From: Candidatus Nanopelagicales bacterium
Lineage (GTDB): Bacteria > Actinomycetota > Actinomycetes > S36-B12
Direction of reading: 5' to 3'
Length of the DNA stretch: 64,000 nt
Assembly (NCBI GenBank): GCA_018609125.1
Contig: JABAYF010000028.1
Span: 186,001 to 250,000, forward strand
In this document: in pieces, positions 51,069-61,820 of the stretch
Position numbering within the stretch: position 1 is the stretch's first letter
How the letters are laid out: each line of letters opens with the position of its first letter
Program-made: the position numbers and the translations under genes
Notes under the pieces: model-generated
Told to the model about the DNA's origin: nothing
Seen by the model: the letters and a program-made list of their open reading frames with translations, nothing else
Databases searched by the model: none

Positions 51069-53570
51069 ATGGCACCGCGTAGACCAGCGCGCACTACCAA
51101 GAAGGCGCCCGCCACGTCGACAGTGGATACCATCGTCGACGTTGATGTCGACGGTGAGATGCGCGAGTCTTTCCTGGAGTACGCCTACTCGGTGATCTAC
51201 TCGCGTGCACTTCCTGACGCGCGCGACGGACTCAAACCCGTGCAGCGCCGCATCCTGTTTCAAATGGATCAGATGGGTTTACGTCCCGACCGCGGTCACG
51301 TGAAGAGCGCTCGTGTCGTCGGTGAAGTGATGGGTCGACTGCATCCGCACGGAGATAGCGCGATCTATGACGCACTCGTCCGGATGGCGCAGCCTTTTTC
51401 CCTACGTCTCCCCTTTGTTGACGGTCACGGCAACTTCGGGTCAATCGATGATGGTCCCGCAGCGATGCGATACACCGAATGCCGCCTCGCCCAGCCCGCC
51501 CTGGCCATGGTTCGCGATATCGGCGAAGACGTCGTTGATTTCGTTCCCAACTACGACAACCGTGAAACCGAGCCTGTCGTCCTCCCCGCCGCCATTCCAG
51601 CGCTGTTCGTTAACGGCGCAGCCGGCATTGCCGTGGGCATGGCCACCTCGATCCCCTCGCACAATCTTGGTGAGGTGGTGGCGGCGGCACGTCACCTGGT
51701 TCTTAACCCGCTCGCTCCGGCCGAGGAACTGCTCAGATTTGTGCCAGGACCGGATTTGCCCAGCGGTGGAACAATTATCGGACTTGACGGTCTTCGGGAG
51801 GCCTACGTCACCGGACGTGGCGCCTACCGCGTGCGGGGCACGGCTCGGATAGAACAAATATCGGCCCGCCGCAAGGGCATTGTGATCACTGAACTACCTC
51901 CGGGCGTCGGCCCCGAGCGCATGATTGAGCGCATCAAGGATCTCGTCGACGCTAAGAAGTTGACCGGCATTCACGATGTGGTTGACCTCACCGACGGCGA
52001 TTCTGGCCTGCAACTCATTGTCGAGGTGAAGAACACGGTCAATGCCGAGGCATTGCTCCATGAGTTGTATCGCAAGACGCCGCTTGAGGACAGTGCCTCA
52101 ATCAACTGCGTTGCGCTGGTGGATGGCCAACCACGTACCCTTGGCTTAGCGGAGGCGCTGCAGGTATTTGTTGACCATCGACTTGTTGTGATCCGGCGCC
52201 GCAGTCAATACCGTCGCAGCCGCGCGGAGGAACGCCTGCACCTAGTGGAGGGTTTGCTGGTCGCCATTGTCGATATCGACGAGGTCATCGCGCTGATCCG
52301 CTCAAGCGATGACACGGCTGCGGCTCGGGACCGGCTCATCACTGTTTTTGATCTGACTGCTGAACAGACGCAGTACATTCTGGAGATGCCGCTGCGCCGG
52401 CTGACGAAATTCTCACTAATCGAGCTCAACACCGAACGTGATGAGTTGGTGCAACGCATCACAGATCTCACGTCCCTCCTCGATGATGAGCAGCAGCGGA
52501 GGCAGGCCGTCGCCGATGAAATGCAACAGGTTAGCGATGACTTTCACACGCCACGACGTACGATTTTGTTGGAATCAGACGGCGCACAGGCGACTAAGGC
52601 GCCCTCACTCGAGGTCGATGATGATCCGTGTCTCGTTCTGATGTCTACCTCTGGCCTGATTGCGCGCACAACCGTGCAGGAATGGACGCCAGCAGCAGAC
52701 CGCTCCAGCCACGACCTCATCCAGGTAGCAATTCCGGCCACGGTTCGCGGACACATCGCGGTGGTGACATCGACGGGAAAGGCTTTGCGCATCAATGTGG
52801 TAGACCTTCCCCATCTACCTGAATCCATGAGTGCGCCGCCGCTGTCCGGAGGGGCGCCACTGACCGCTTTGATCACTCTCGGGTCTGGTGAATCTGTGGT
52901 TTCTATTGCACCAATTTTTTCCGCCACCCCGTTGATGCTGGCCACCGCCCACGGCATGACTAAACGTGTGCTGGTCGACCCGGAGTCAAAACGTGATGAC
53001 TGGGAACTTATCTCGCTGAAGGACGGCGACGCCGTGATCGGTGCGGCAGCGTGCCCCGAGGGCGACCAGATCGTGCTCATCACCTCTGATGCCAAGACAC
53101 TCAAGTTCCCTGCTGCCAGCGTTCGAGTGCAGGGACGTTCAGCCGGCGGTATGGCCGGCATTTCATTGGCTGATGGTGCCGAGGTTATTTACGCAACATC
53201 TATCGCTAGCCAGGACAGCCTCGTCATTGCAACGGTCGCTGGATCCACCGGGCAGTTGCCCGGTACGTCAGCTCACAGCATCAAGGTGAGTGCCATGAAT
53301 GAGGTGCCCAGTAAAGGTCGAGCCACCGGTGGCGTTCGGGTGCATCGATTCCTCAAGGGCGAAGACGTGTTGACCCTAGGTTGGGTTGGTATGCCGCCGG
53401 TCAGGGCGGCCTCTAGTTCAGGCGCCCCGGTGTCATTAACATCTGCCGACACCACACCTGTGCGCCGCGACGCCTCCGGAGCCCCTCTACGCGCCACGAT
53501 TGCAGCATTCGCTGACATCCCTCAATCACGTTGGGCACCCTCGGAACCGATGGGAGACATTGAGTCATGA
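51069..53570 (+). CDS. parC: Type IIA DNA topoisomerase subunit A (ParC/GyrA family)
   Basis: [49 protein letters not shown]; pairs with subunit B at 55853..57931. Confidence 0.94.
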   Translation: MAPRRPARTTKKAPATSTVDTIVDVDVDGEMRESFLEYAYSVIYSRALPDARDGLKPVQRRILFQMDQMGLRPDRGHVKSARVVGEVMGRLHPHGDSAIYDALVRMAQPFSLRLPFVDGHGNFGSIDDGPAAMRYTECRLAQPALAMVRDIGEDVVDFVPNYDNRETEPVVLPAAIPALFVNGAAGIAVGMATSIPSHNLGEVVAAARHLVLNPLAPAEELLRFVPGPDLPSGGTIIGLDGLREAYVTGRGAYRVRGTARIEQISARRKGIVITELPPGVGPERMIERIKDLVDAKKLTGIHDVVDLTDGDSGLQLIVEVKNTVNAEALLHELYRKTPLEDSASINCVALVDGQPRTLGLAEALQVFVDHRLVVIRRRSQYRRSRAEERLHLVEGLLVAIVDIDEVIALIRSSDDTAAARDRLITVFDLTAEQTQYILEMPLRRLTKFSLIELNTERDELVQRITDLTSLLDDEQQRRQAVADEMQQVSDDFHTPRRTILLESDGAQATKAPSLEVDDDPCLVLMSTSGLIARTTVQEWTPAADRSSHDLIQVAIPATVRGHIAVVTSTGKALRINVVDLPHLPESMSAPPLSGGAPLTALITLGSGESVVSIAPIFSATPLMLATAHGMTKRVLVDPESKRDDWELISLKDGDAVIGAAACPEGDQIVLITSDAKTLKFPAASVRVQGRSAGGMAGISLADGAEVIYATSIASQDSLVIATVAGSTGQLPGTSAHSIKVSAMNEVPSKGRATGGVRVHRFLKGEDVLTLGWVGMPPVRAASSSGAPVSLTSADTTPVRRDASGAPLRATIAAFADIPQSRWAPSEPMGDIES

Positions 53571-54463
53571 CGCCTAAGGTGGCCGCCAGGGCCTGTGTCA
53601 TCACCGCAGCCGATGCGCCACTGTGGGGTAGCGCAACCCAGGCTAGGCGTTGGTGGCTGGTGGAAAGCAGTGGCGCTTGGGGAGCCAAGGCGGTCATCCA
53701 ATCAGCCACTCACTGGATCCGCGACTGGGGACAGCGCTCGGGAGTAGCAGGAAGAGTCGTGTTGATTCGTAGTGCCGGCAGTCATCGATCGAGTAGTAGC
53801 GATTCGCGACGAGTATTCACGTTTTCTCCTGGCGACTCAGACGTACGTGTGCGTACCGTGAACTCAACTACCGATCTCACCGGCCACGATCTCGAAAGCA
53901 AACCAACAGGCACTTCCTGGCAAACTAGCCAAGACCATCCACGGTTTCTATTGTGCACCAACGGTAAACGCGATGCATGCTGCGCCCTACTGGGTCGATC
54001 CCTTATTGACGCATGGCAGGTGAACGACACGCTGGACAGTCACGTGTGGGAGTCCACGCACCTGGGTGGACATCGCTTCGCCCCCACCGGGCTCTCGGTG
54101 CCCACTGGGTACCTGCTCGGACGCATACCGTCATCGACTACTCATCCCCCTGACCCAGATGCACCACTTGACCTGGCTAATTGCCGCGGTCGGAGTGACC
54201 TCAGCGGCCCCGAACAGGTCGCTGATCTGACCGTTCGGGAAAAACTTGGCCTGTTCAATCCAACCGACATTGGTCGAGTGATGACAGTTGACCAGGACAC
54301 CGCCCACGTCACCGTTGTCGTGACCCAGTCCACCGGGGCATCGTGGCAGGTGCTTTTGGAGAACAAGGGGCTCCCACCTGCGAAAAAATCGTGTGGGAAA
54401 GCTGATGAGCGCGGAAATTATTGGCTGGCCGGTGACGTTCTCCCGGTGCCTTCCGCCACGTGA
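53567..54463 (+). CDS. Sucrase/ferredoxin-like (SucFer) family protein
   Basis: [20 protein letters not shown]...[27 protein letters not shown]. Confidence 0.85.
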   Translation: MTPKVAARACVITAADAPLWGSATQARRWWLVESSGAWGAKAVIQSATHWIRDWGQRSGVAGRVVLIRSAGSHRSSSSDSRRVFTFSPGDSDVRVRTVNSTTDLTGHDLESKPTGTSWQTSQDHPRFLLCTNGKRDACCALLGRSLIDAWQVNDTLDSHVWESTHLGGHRFAPTGLSVPTGYLLGRIPSSTTHPPDPDAPLDLANCRGRSDLSGPEQVADLTVREKLGLFNPTDIGRVMTVDQDTAHVTVVVTQSTGASWQVLLENKGLPPAKKSCGKADERGNYWLAGDVLPVPSAT

Positions 54464-55860
54464 GACGCGGCGAGACTTTCACCACGGTCATGAATCGTCG
54501 TGCGATCTCTGCCCCGGCTACTCCCCAGGGCAATCTCAGCGTCGTTGATCCGACGCCAACCGGCATGGTCAACGAACCCATCCTCAAGCACATCAGCCAG
54601 GTCATCTCGCGAAGGTTCCGTGTTACTCAGCACGCCCTGGTCTAGGTCGTAAAGTAGTGACGACACAGTGTTGACCGCGTCCTTTTTATTCGTACCAATA
54701 ATTCCGGTGGGTCCACGTTTGATCCAACCCGCAACGTAGAGCCCCCGCACCGGGCCAGTGCCGTGCAGAACCCGTCCTTCGTCGTGAGGAACGACCCCGC
54801 GATCATGATCAAAGGGGACATCGCTCAGCGCCGTGCCGCGATAACCAACAGAGCGAATGACAGCGTCCACCGCGATGCGTTCAATCTCGCCGGTGCCCAC
54901 CACACCACCCTTCGGTGTCAGCTGCGTACTTTCGATGATGAGCGCAGTCGCATGTCCGTTGGCAACCTCAATGGCTACTGGTCTGGCAAAGAACCGCAGG
55001 TGAATGCATTTGCTCTTCTTACCCGCCGGTCGCGTCACCCACTCCTTCACCACGCCAACATTGCGCGCCGCTACCTTGCTGGTGTCCACAACCAACTGAC
55101 TTGTTGGGCCCAATTCTGTGTCAACTCCCCGCACACTGATGTCTGCCTCAGCTAATTCACCGAGTTCGCGAAGTTCCTTCGTGGTCCACGTTGCCTCAGC
55201 TGGTCCGCGACGACCGATGATGTAAATATCACGTATGGCGGAGTTCGACAGGGCGGTTAACACATGTTCGGGCATATCTGTTTGCTGGAGTTCTTCAGCT
55301 GACTTGCCCAGGATGCGGGCCACATCGACTGCCACATTTCCGACTCCGACAACCGCTACGGATGCGCAGTGTGCAAGGAGGTCAACCCAGGCATCGGCCG
55401 GTGTGTCCGGGTGTCCAGTGTACCAAGCCACAAATTGAGTCGCCGAGATTGAGCCTTGGGAATCCTCACCCGAAATCCCCAGATTTCGGTCGGTCGCGGC
55501 CCCGTAACTTAGGATCACGGCGTCATACATGGACCGCAGGGTAGCTAGGCTAATCTGTTGGGGCGCAACTGAATCAGCCGCCGCAATTGCTTTGGTATCC
55601 TCGCCGACTTCAACATTGCCGAAAAAGCGAATCCGGTGATCATGCAAAATACGATCGAGGGCATCGCGGACGGAACGAATACTGTAATGGTCTGGCGCGA
55701 CTCCGTAGCGCACCAGACCGAACGGTGAAGGCACCGCGTCGATGAGGTCAATGGCCATCGGCTGCTCACGTTCTTCGGCGGCCTTTACCAGTGCTTCAGC
55801 ACTGTAAATCCCAGATGGACCGGCTCCCACGATCGCGATCCGAAGTTCGCGCTCAGGCAT
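54418..55860 (-). CDS. fprA: FprA-type NADPH-ferredoxin/adrenodoxin reductase
   Basis: RIAIVGAGPSGIYSAEALV, VRYGVAPDHYSIR, VAVVGVGNVAVDVARIL, YVAGWIKRGPTGIIGTNKKDA. Confidence 0.94.
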   Translation of the reverse strand: MPERELRIAIVGAGPSGIYSAEALVKAAEEREQPMAIDLIDAVPSPFGLVRYGVAPDHYSIRSVRDALDRILHDHRIRFFGNVEVGEDTKAIAAADSVAPQQISLATLRSMYDAVILSYGAATDRNLGISGEDSQGSISATQFVAWYTGHPDTPADAWVDLLAHCASVAVVGVGNVAVDVARILGKSAEELQQTDMPEHVLTALSNSAIRDIYIIGRRGPAEATWTTKELRELGELAEADISVRGVDTELGPTSQLVVDTSKVAARNVGVVKEWVTRPAGKKSKCIHLRFFARPVAIEVANGHATALIIESTQLTPKGGVVGTGEIERIAVDAVIRSVGYRGTALSDVPFDHDRGVVPHDEGRVLHGTGPVRGLYVAGWIKRGPTGIIGTNKKDAVNTVSSLLYDLDQGVLSNTEPSRDDLADVLEDGFVDHAGWRRINDAEIALGSSRGRDRTTIHDRGESLAASHVAEGTGRTSPASQ

Positions 55861-57931
55861 CGATGCGACTCCGATCCAGCGACCGTGCGGATCCCACAAT
55901 GAAGTCACGGCGGGGAGCGACCTCAGATCCCATCAGCAGGTCGAAGACCTCCGCTGACACGGCGCCATCGGCAACGCCAATGCGACGCAGCGAACGGCTC
56001 CCACGTGCCATGGTTGTTTCACGCAACTGTGAGGCATCCATCTCGCCTAGTCCCTTGTATCGTTGGATGGGGTCCTTCCAGTGCCTTCCCTTCGATTCCA
56101 GATCCTTCGTGAGTTGACGCATTTCGCTGTCTGAGTAGGTGTAGCGCACCTCCTTTGGCTTGGCTCCTGAAGCCAACACATCAAGCCGGTGCAGTGGAGG
56201 GACAGCAGCGTAAACGCGCCCGGCTGCCAGCAGCGGAGCCAGATATCGATGCATCAGGGTAAGAAGCAGGCAACGTATGTGCGCGCCGTCAACGTCAGCG
56301 TCCGTCATGATGATGATTTTCCCGTAGCGGACCGCGTCAAGATCAAAACTTCGACCTGAACCGCCACCAACCACCTGAATGATTGATGCGCATTCTGCAT
56401 TCTTCAGCATGTCGGCAAGGGAGGCCTTTTGAACGTTAAGGATTTTGCCACGGATCGGGAGTAGAGCCTGAAACTCACTGTCCCGCGCCAATTTTGCTGT
56501 CCCCAGCGCTGAATCTCCCTCTACGATGAACAGTTCGTTGCGCTCAATGTCTCCGCTGCGGCAATCCACAAGTTTCGCGGGCAGGGTTGAGGATTCAAGG
56601 GCCGTCTTTCGTCGCTGCGTATCGCGTTGGGTTCTTGCGGCAACGCGCGCCCGCATAGCGTTGGCGATCTTTTCCACCATTGCCTTAGCGCGCGCCTTCT
56701 CACCACGAGGTGGCTGTGCGATCCAAGCGCTGAGCTCTTTGGTTACTACCGCAGACACAATTCGGGTGGCCGCAGGAGTGCCCAGAACCTCCTTGGTTTG
56801 CCCTTCAAACTGTGGCTCTGGTACCCGGACTGCCACCACTCCGGTCAGTCCTTCTAGCGCATCTTCCTTAGTGAGTGGATCCTCGGCTGCGCGCAGCACC
56901 CGGGTGCTGCGCGCAGCTTCGTTGACCACCTTGACAAGTGCTCGTTCGAAACCGGCAAGGTGCGTACCGCCTTTGGGTGTCGCAATGACATTGACGAAAG
57001 ATCGCAGGTCGGTGTCGTAGCCGGTGCCCCATTGCAAGGCGATGTCCACCTGCAATTCACGTTCGACATCGGTTGAGGTGAGATGACCCTGAGCGTCAAG
57101 CACCGGAACCGTTTCGCTGAATCGTCCGGAGCCGGTGAGGTGGATGACGCCGGTGACAGGATCGAGTGGAGCCAGCGTCTCCACGTACTCGGGGACACCA
57201 CCACGGTGGCAAAAAATCTCTTCCGGTGTGTCGCTGGCAAGGTCGACCAAAATGACTTTCAGTCCCGGAACAAGGAATGATGTTTGAATCAGTCTTTCCC
57301 GGATGCTGGTGCGGTCGTAATCGGCATCCTTGGTGAAGACCTCCGGATCTGCCCACCAGCGAACTCGTGTACCGGTCTTTGATTTGGCCACCTTTCCGGT
57401 CACGGTGAGTCCCGAAGCCCGGGTGAAAGATGCACCTGGCCCACCTCCGTCGAACTGCCCCGGAAGTCCACGTCGAAAGGACATGCTGTGGGTCTTACCG
57501 CCGCGGTCGACGTGCACATCGAGGCGTTCAGACAGCGCATTCACCACCGACGCCCCCACCCCGTGCAACCCACCGGACACGGCATAGGAGGACCCTCCAA
57601 ATTTGCCACCGGCATGCAGTTTGGTCATCACCACTTCGACGCCGGTGAGTTTGGTTTTGGGTTCGATATCGACCGGGATGCCACGACCGTTGTCGGCGAC
57701 ATCGACAGAGCCATCTAGGTGCAACGTGACGGTGATCTCGGTGCACCAACCGCCCATGGCTTCATCGACGGCGTTGTCCACGATTTCCCATAGGCAGTGC
57801 ATGAGGCCGCGGCCGTCATTGGAGCCGATGTACATGCCGGGCCGCTTGCGTACCGCCTCAAGACCTTCAAGGACCGCCAGGTCACGAGCACCGTAGGAAC
57901 TCCCGGGAGTGGTCTTTGATTTGGCAGCCAT
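55853..57931 (-). CDS. parE: Type IIA DNA topoisomerase subunit B (ParE/GyrB family)
   Basis: VRKRPGMYIGSNDGRGLMHCLWEIVDNAVDEAMGG, DNGRGIPVDI, IVEGDSALGTAKLARDSEFQALLPIRGKILNVQKA. Confidence 0.95.
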   Translation of the reverse strand: MAAKSKTTPGSSYGARDLAVLEGLEAVRKRPGMYIGSNDGRGLMHCLWEIVDNAVDEAMGGWCTEITVTLHLDGSVDVADNGRGIPVDIEPKTKLTGVEVVMTKLHAGGKFGGSSYAVSGGLHGVGASVVNALSERLDVHVDRGGKTHSMSFRRGLPGQFDGGGPGASFTRASGLTVTGKVAKSKTGTRVRWWADPEVFTKDADYDRTSIRERLIQTSFLVPGLKVILVDLASDTPEEIFCHRGGVPEYVETLAPLDPVTGVIHLTGSGRFSETVPVLDAQGHLTSTDVERELQVDIALQWGTGYDTDLRSFVNVIATPKGGTHLAGFERALVKVVNEAARSTRVLRAAEDPLTKEDALEGLTGVVAVRVPEPQFEGQTKEVLGTPAATRIVSAVVTKELSAWIAQPPRGEKARAKAMVEKIANAMRARVAARTQRDTQRRKTALESSTLPAKLVDCRSGDIERNELFIVEGDSALGTAKLARDSEFQALLPIRGKILNVQKASLADMLKNAECASIIQVVGGGSGRSFDLDAVRYGKIIIMTDADVDGAHIRCLLLTLMHRYLAPLLAAGRVYAAVPPLHRLDVLASGAKPKEVRYTYSDSEMRQLTKDLESKGRHWKDPIQRYKGLGEMDASQLRETTMARGSRSLRRIGVADGAVSAEVFDLLMGSEVAPRRDFIVGSARSLDRSRIDA

Positions 57932-57959
57932 GATGTGTTCAGGCTAGTACCTCCACGTG

Positions 57960-57975
57960 TGTGACCCAGATCACC
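57960..57975. promoter_or_regulatory. Candidate CRP/GlxR-type site
   Basis: TGTGACCCAGATCACC, one mismatch from TGTGA-N6-TCACA. Confidence 0.6.
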
Positions 57976-58071
57976 GCCACGCCACGACATCCATGCGGAT
58001 GCGCGGGAATGTCACCGGGGTGTGAGAATGTTCTTGCTGATATACCTATCTACCCTTAAGGAGGATCGCCC

Positions 58072-58287
58072 ATGACGCCGACCATGGCACCGAGCAGCAC
58101 CCTCGATTCGACCGACCGCTGCGACCGTTGCGGTGCCCAAGCCTACGTGCGGGTCGCACTTATCAACGGGGGCGAACTTCTCTTCTGCGGCCACCACTGG
58201 AATCGCCACGCCGACAGTCTTCGCGATAAGGCCAGCGACATCAATGACCAGACGCATCGGCTCAGCGAAGTGCCCGCTACCGATTAG
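58072..58287 (+). CDS. Small Cys/His protein (DUF7455-like)
   Basis: [41 protein letters not shown]; lies between parE and sigA. Confidence 0.8.
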   Translation: MTPTMAPSSTLDSTDRCDRCGAQAYVRVALINGGELLFCGHHWNRHADSLRDKASDINDQTHRLSEVPATD

Positions 58288-59528
58288 TCCAGGTAGTCCC
58301 GCAGCACCTGAGAACGGCTCGGGTGTCGCAGTTTGGACATCGTCTTACTTTCGATCTGGCGGATACGTTCCCGCGTCACGCCGTACACCTTGCCGATTTC
58401 GTCGAGAGTTTTAGGTTGTCCGTCGGTGAGACCAAACCGCATGCGTACTACTCCTGCTTCTCGGTCGCTCAACGTGTCCAGCACCGATTCCAGCTGCTCC
58501 TGCAACAGGGTGAATGACACCGCATCGCTGGGCACAATTGCTTCAGAGTCCTCAATGAGATCGCCAAACTCGCTATCACCATCTTCACCCAGCGGCGTGT
58601 GCAGTGAAATCGGCTCGCGGCCGTACTTTTGAACCTCGACCACCTTTTCCGGGGTCATGTCCAACTCAGCGGCTAACTCTTCCGGTGTTGGTTCCCGGCC
58701 CAGGTCTTGCAACATCTGCCGCTGCACCCGAGCCAGTTTGTTAATGACTTCCACCATGTGCACCGGGATACGAATGGTGCGTGCCTGATCTGCCATAGCC
58801 CGAGTGATGGCCTGTCGAATCCACCAGGTGGCGTAGGTAGAGAACTTGTAACCCTTGGTGTAGTCGAATTTTTCTACCGCTCGAATCAGACCGAGGTTTC
58901 CCTCCTGAATCAGATCCAGGAACAGCATGCCGCGACCGGTGTAGCGCTTGGCTAGGGACACCACTAGGCGCAGGTTGGCTTCCAGCAGGTGGTTCTTCGC
59001 TCGGTGACCGTCCTGAGAAATCCACTGAAGATCGCGCAGCTGCTTCGCCGGGATCTTTACCCCTGAGTTCAGGGTCTCTTCAGCGAAAAGGCCAGCCTCG
59101 ATGCGTTTGGCGAGATCAACCTCCTGCTCAGCATTGAGGAGAGGCACCTTGCCAATCTGTTTCAGATAATCCTTAACCGGGTCTGCCGTTGCACCCGCCT
59201 GCGTCACCTGCTGCACCGGTTCATCAGTGTCATCGACATCGGACAACACAATTTCATCCGCGTCAGAGCGCTTCGTCGGCTCTGCCTCCGACTCGCCTTC
59301 ATCGACGGTGGCAAGATCTTTGGCAAGATCGGCCTCAAGGCCGGCTTCAAGAACCGCCGCCTCCTTCAGGTCCGGTTCATCTGTGTTCTTGGCCGGGGCT
59401 GCGGCTTTCTTAGCCGGGGTTGCTTTCTTGGCGGGCGCTGCTTTCTTGGCGGGCGCTGCTTTCTTGGCGGGCGCTGCTGTTTTCTTGGCCGTGGATTTCG
59501 TTGAGCGTGCAGCCATAGGGAGACACAA
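58284..59528 (-). CDS. sigA: RNA polymerase principal sigma factor (RpoD/SigA/HrdB)
   Basis: [75 protein letters not shown]. Confidence 0.97.
   Translation of the reverse strand: MCLPMAARSTKSTAKKTAAPAKKAAPAKKAAPAKKATPAKKAAAPAKNTDEPDLKEAAVLEAGLEADLAKDLATVDEGESEAEPTKRSDADEIVLSDVDDTDEPVQQVTQAGATADPVKDYLKQIGKVPLLNAEQEVDLAKRIEAGLFAEETLNSGVKIPAKQLRDLQWISQDGHRAKNHLLEANLRLVVSLAKRYTGRGMLFLDLIQEGNLGLIRAVEKFDYTKGYKFSTYATWWIRQAITRAMADQARTIRIPVHMVEVINKLARVQRQMLQDLGREPTPEELAAELDMTPEKVVEVQKYGREPISLHTPLGEDGDSEFGDLIEDSEAIVPSDAVSFTLLQEQLESVLDTLSDREAGVVRMRFGLTDGQPKTLDEIGKVYGVTRERIRQIESKTMSKLRHPSRSQVLRDYLD
59406..59477 (-). repeat. 18-bp coding tandem repeat (3 perfect + 1 degenerate unit) encoding KKAAPA-type units in sigma factor N-terminus
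   Basis: TTTCTTGGCGGGCGCTGC at 59424, 59442 and 59460; TTTCTTAGCCGGGGTTGC at 59406. Confidence 0.95.
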
Positions 59529-59706
59529 ACCCTTCGTTCACCTGTATTGCCCCATGAAGAGGGCCCGCGTCAAGTCCTTTACTGGACCCGACCGGGCTAA
59601 TGTCCCCAAGGGGGCTCGCACGGAAAGTGCGAGGTGGGTTTAGTGTGCCATGCCACAGAGCGGACCAATCACGCGGTCCCGCGGTAGCGGTGAGTCCGGC
59701 TCGTCG

Positions 59707-60525
59707 TTATCGAACGAGCACAGCGCGTCCTTGACCAACCTGTACGGTCAATTCACCCCTTTGGCGCACCGGTTGCTCCACTGCAAGGGGCCCGAGTCCG
59801 TCGGCGGTGTACTCCCCCTGCCACGTGGCTAGCACCTGCACCCGATAATTCCCCGGCTCGACGTAGGTGTGGGTGAGGGCTCCCAGCGCCGATAGCGCCC
59901 CCGGGTTGGTCGTGACCACATCGGACCCGACACCGAACCGCCAATGCCAGCGAGGCGTCGCCGTGCCCTGCACCGTGATGCCAATGACTTCCCACGTCCA
60001 TGTCACAGATGCTCCTGATTGACCGGAGGAGAATCGAAGCGGGAGGGTGACCAAGGCGTTGCTGGGCGGAGACACCTGCGGTGTGAGCGCAGGCACTGCT
60101 TGTTCGAGTCGTTCGTTGACCCTTGCTTCCACCTCTGTCCTGCGTGCGGGCCCGCCTGGACCAAAGCAGGCTGAGCCCAACCACTGCTCGTCTTGCCCGG
60201 GGCGGGTGAGGTAGAGGGTGAGCCATGCAGAATCCATGGGGCAGGTGCGAGCCGCGCCTCGACATGCTCCTGCTGAGGTGCGATCGCACGTCAGCACCGC
60301 CCGCCATGAACATCCCGGACAGTCTGCGGCCGAGGAACGACCGGGTGTGCTGATGCGTGCCGGAAGCAGCAGGCTGCCGGTGCCCACGAAGACATCACGC
60401 TGATCGTCACCGATAACCTCGGTCGAAGAATCCGCCTGCGCCAGCGACGGAATTCCAGCCCACACGGTGAGCACCGCAGCCAAAGCAAGCACAGCGGGCA
60501 ACCGTGTGCGTTGAGAAAAAAGCAT
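59707..60525 (-). CDS. Secreted Cys-containing hypothetical protein with PKD-like C-terminal region
   Basis: N-terminal signal peptide ending ..AQADS; C-terminal LGALTHTYVEPGNYRVQVLATWQGEY. Confidence 0.75.
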   Translation of the reverse strand: MLFSQRTRLPAVLALAAVLTVWAGIPSLAQADSSTEVIGDDQRDVFVGTGSLLLPARISTPGRSSAADCPGCSWRAVLTCDRTSAGACRGAARTCPMDSAWLTLYLTRPGQDEQWLGSACFGPGGPARRTEVEARVNERLEQAVPALTPQVSPPSNALVTLPLRFSSGQSGASVTWTWEVIGITVQGTATPRWHWRFGVGSDVVTTNPGALSALGALTHTYVEPGNYRVQVLATWQGEYTADGLGPLAVEQPVRQRGELTVQVGQGRAVLVR

Positions 60526-60645
60526 TATCGATCACTCCCCGGACGATTCTGCGATGTGGGGAAATCTAGTCGCGACGCAGGGAGTTATGTCGATGCTGAT
60601 CACACGATGTGTGGATATGTGACCGGTAGTTCCCAGGAGGGGCTA

Positions 60646-61815
60646 TCAGCCAACTCGACTTGCCCTCAGCGCTTCGCCAATGAAGGCACCCACCTGCTCG
60701 TCCTCAACCAGGAATCCATCGTGGCCATAGGGCGATGACAGGATACGTAGGTCCAGCGCGCCAGGTGCTTGCTCGGCGATGATCCGCTGCTGACGTAGCG
60801 GAAAGAGGCGGTCGGTGTCGATACCCACCACGATCAGAGGTTGATCAATTGTGGCCAAAGCGCTTTGCGTGCCCCCGCGCCCCTCTCCCAGATCGAACAG
60901 GCTCATCGCACGCGTCAGCGTGATGTAGGTGTTGGCATCGAACCGCCGAGACAACTTATCGGCGTGATGATCTAGATAGGACTCCACCGCGTAGCGGCCA
61001 CCATTGATCGGATGTTCCTCCGTCTGGTGTGCTCGCCCAAACCGCAGATCTAGTTCAGACTCGGTGCGGTAGGTGAGGTGGGCAATCCGGCGAGCGATGC
61101 CCAGACCCCGATGCGGACCATCACCATCGGGCGCGTCGTAGTAGTCACCGCCGCGAAATGCCGGATCAGATTCGATCGCGGCAATCTGTGTGTGGTGAGT
61201 GCCGATCTGGTCGCCGCTGACGGCCGCGGTGGTACCTAGCAGGAGTCCGGCACGCACCCGCTGGCGATGCCCCACCATCCATTCCAGCACTCGCATGCCA
61301 CCAAGGGATGGGCCAAGTATGAGCGCCCAGGACGGGATACCCAGAGCATCGGCCAGCCGAACCTCGACCTCCACCATGTCAGCCACGGTGACGACGGGGA
61401 AGCGGCTTCCCCATGCCCGGCCATCTGGCGCCAAACTCATCGGTCCCGTCGTCCCCTGACAACCGCCCAGCACGTTGGCACACACCACGAACCATTCATC
61501 GGTGTCCAGCGGCGCGCCCGGCCCCACCAGTTGATCCCACCAACCGCCAATCAGGTGGCCTGACCCGGCCGAACCAGTGACGTGAGAATCACCGGTAAGG
61601 GCATGACAGACGTAGACCGCATTACTGCCGTCCGCGTTGAGTGAGCCCCAGGTTTCATAGGCCACCCTTATCGCGGGCAAATGACCCCCGCTTTGCAAAT
61701 CAAGGGAACCCACGTCAAGAAATTGTCGGTTGCCCACGGGATCTCCCTCCCGCCAGGCAGCGCTGGCCGGAGGGAGACCGTCGTAGGTCAGGGGTTGTTC
61801 GTAGTTAACGGGCAC
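60646..61815 (-). CDS. metX: Homoserine O-acetyltransferase MetX
   Basis: AYETWGSLNADGSNAVYVCHALTGDSHVTG, LGPSLGGMRVLEWM, SPYGHDGFLVE. Confidence 0.95.
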   Translation of the reverse strand: MPVNYEQPLTYDGLPPASAAWREGDPVGNRQFLDVGSLDLQSGGHLPAIRVAYETWGSLNADGSNAVYVCHALTGDSHVTGSAGSGHLIGGWWDQLVGPGAPLDTDEWFVVCANVLGGCQGTTGPMSLAPDGRAWGSRFPVVTVADMVEVEVRLADALGIPSWALILGPSLGGMRVLEWMVGHRQRVRAGLLLGTTAAVSGDQIGTHHTQIAAIESDPAFRGGDYYDAPDGDGPHRGLGIARRIAHLTYRTESELDLRFGRAHQTEEHPINGGRYAVESYLDHHADKLSRRFDANTYITLTRAMSLFDLGEGRGGTQSALATIDQPLIVVGIDTDRLFPLRQQRIIAEQAPGALDLRILSSPYGHDGFLVEDEQVGAFIGEALRASRVG

Positions 61816-61820
61816 CGAAC

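Noticed and set aside
59406-59477. Short repeats resembling a CRISPR array
   Set aside because: Directly adjacent 18-bp units without spacers, in frame inside the sigma factor gene; no cas genes in the window.
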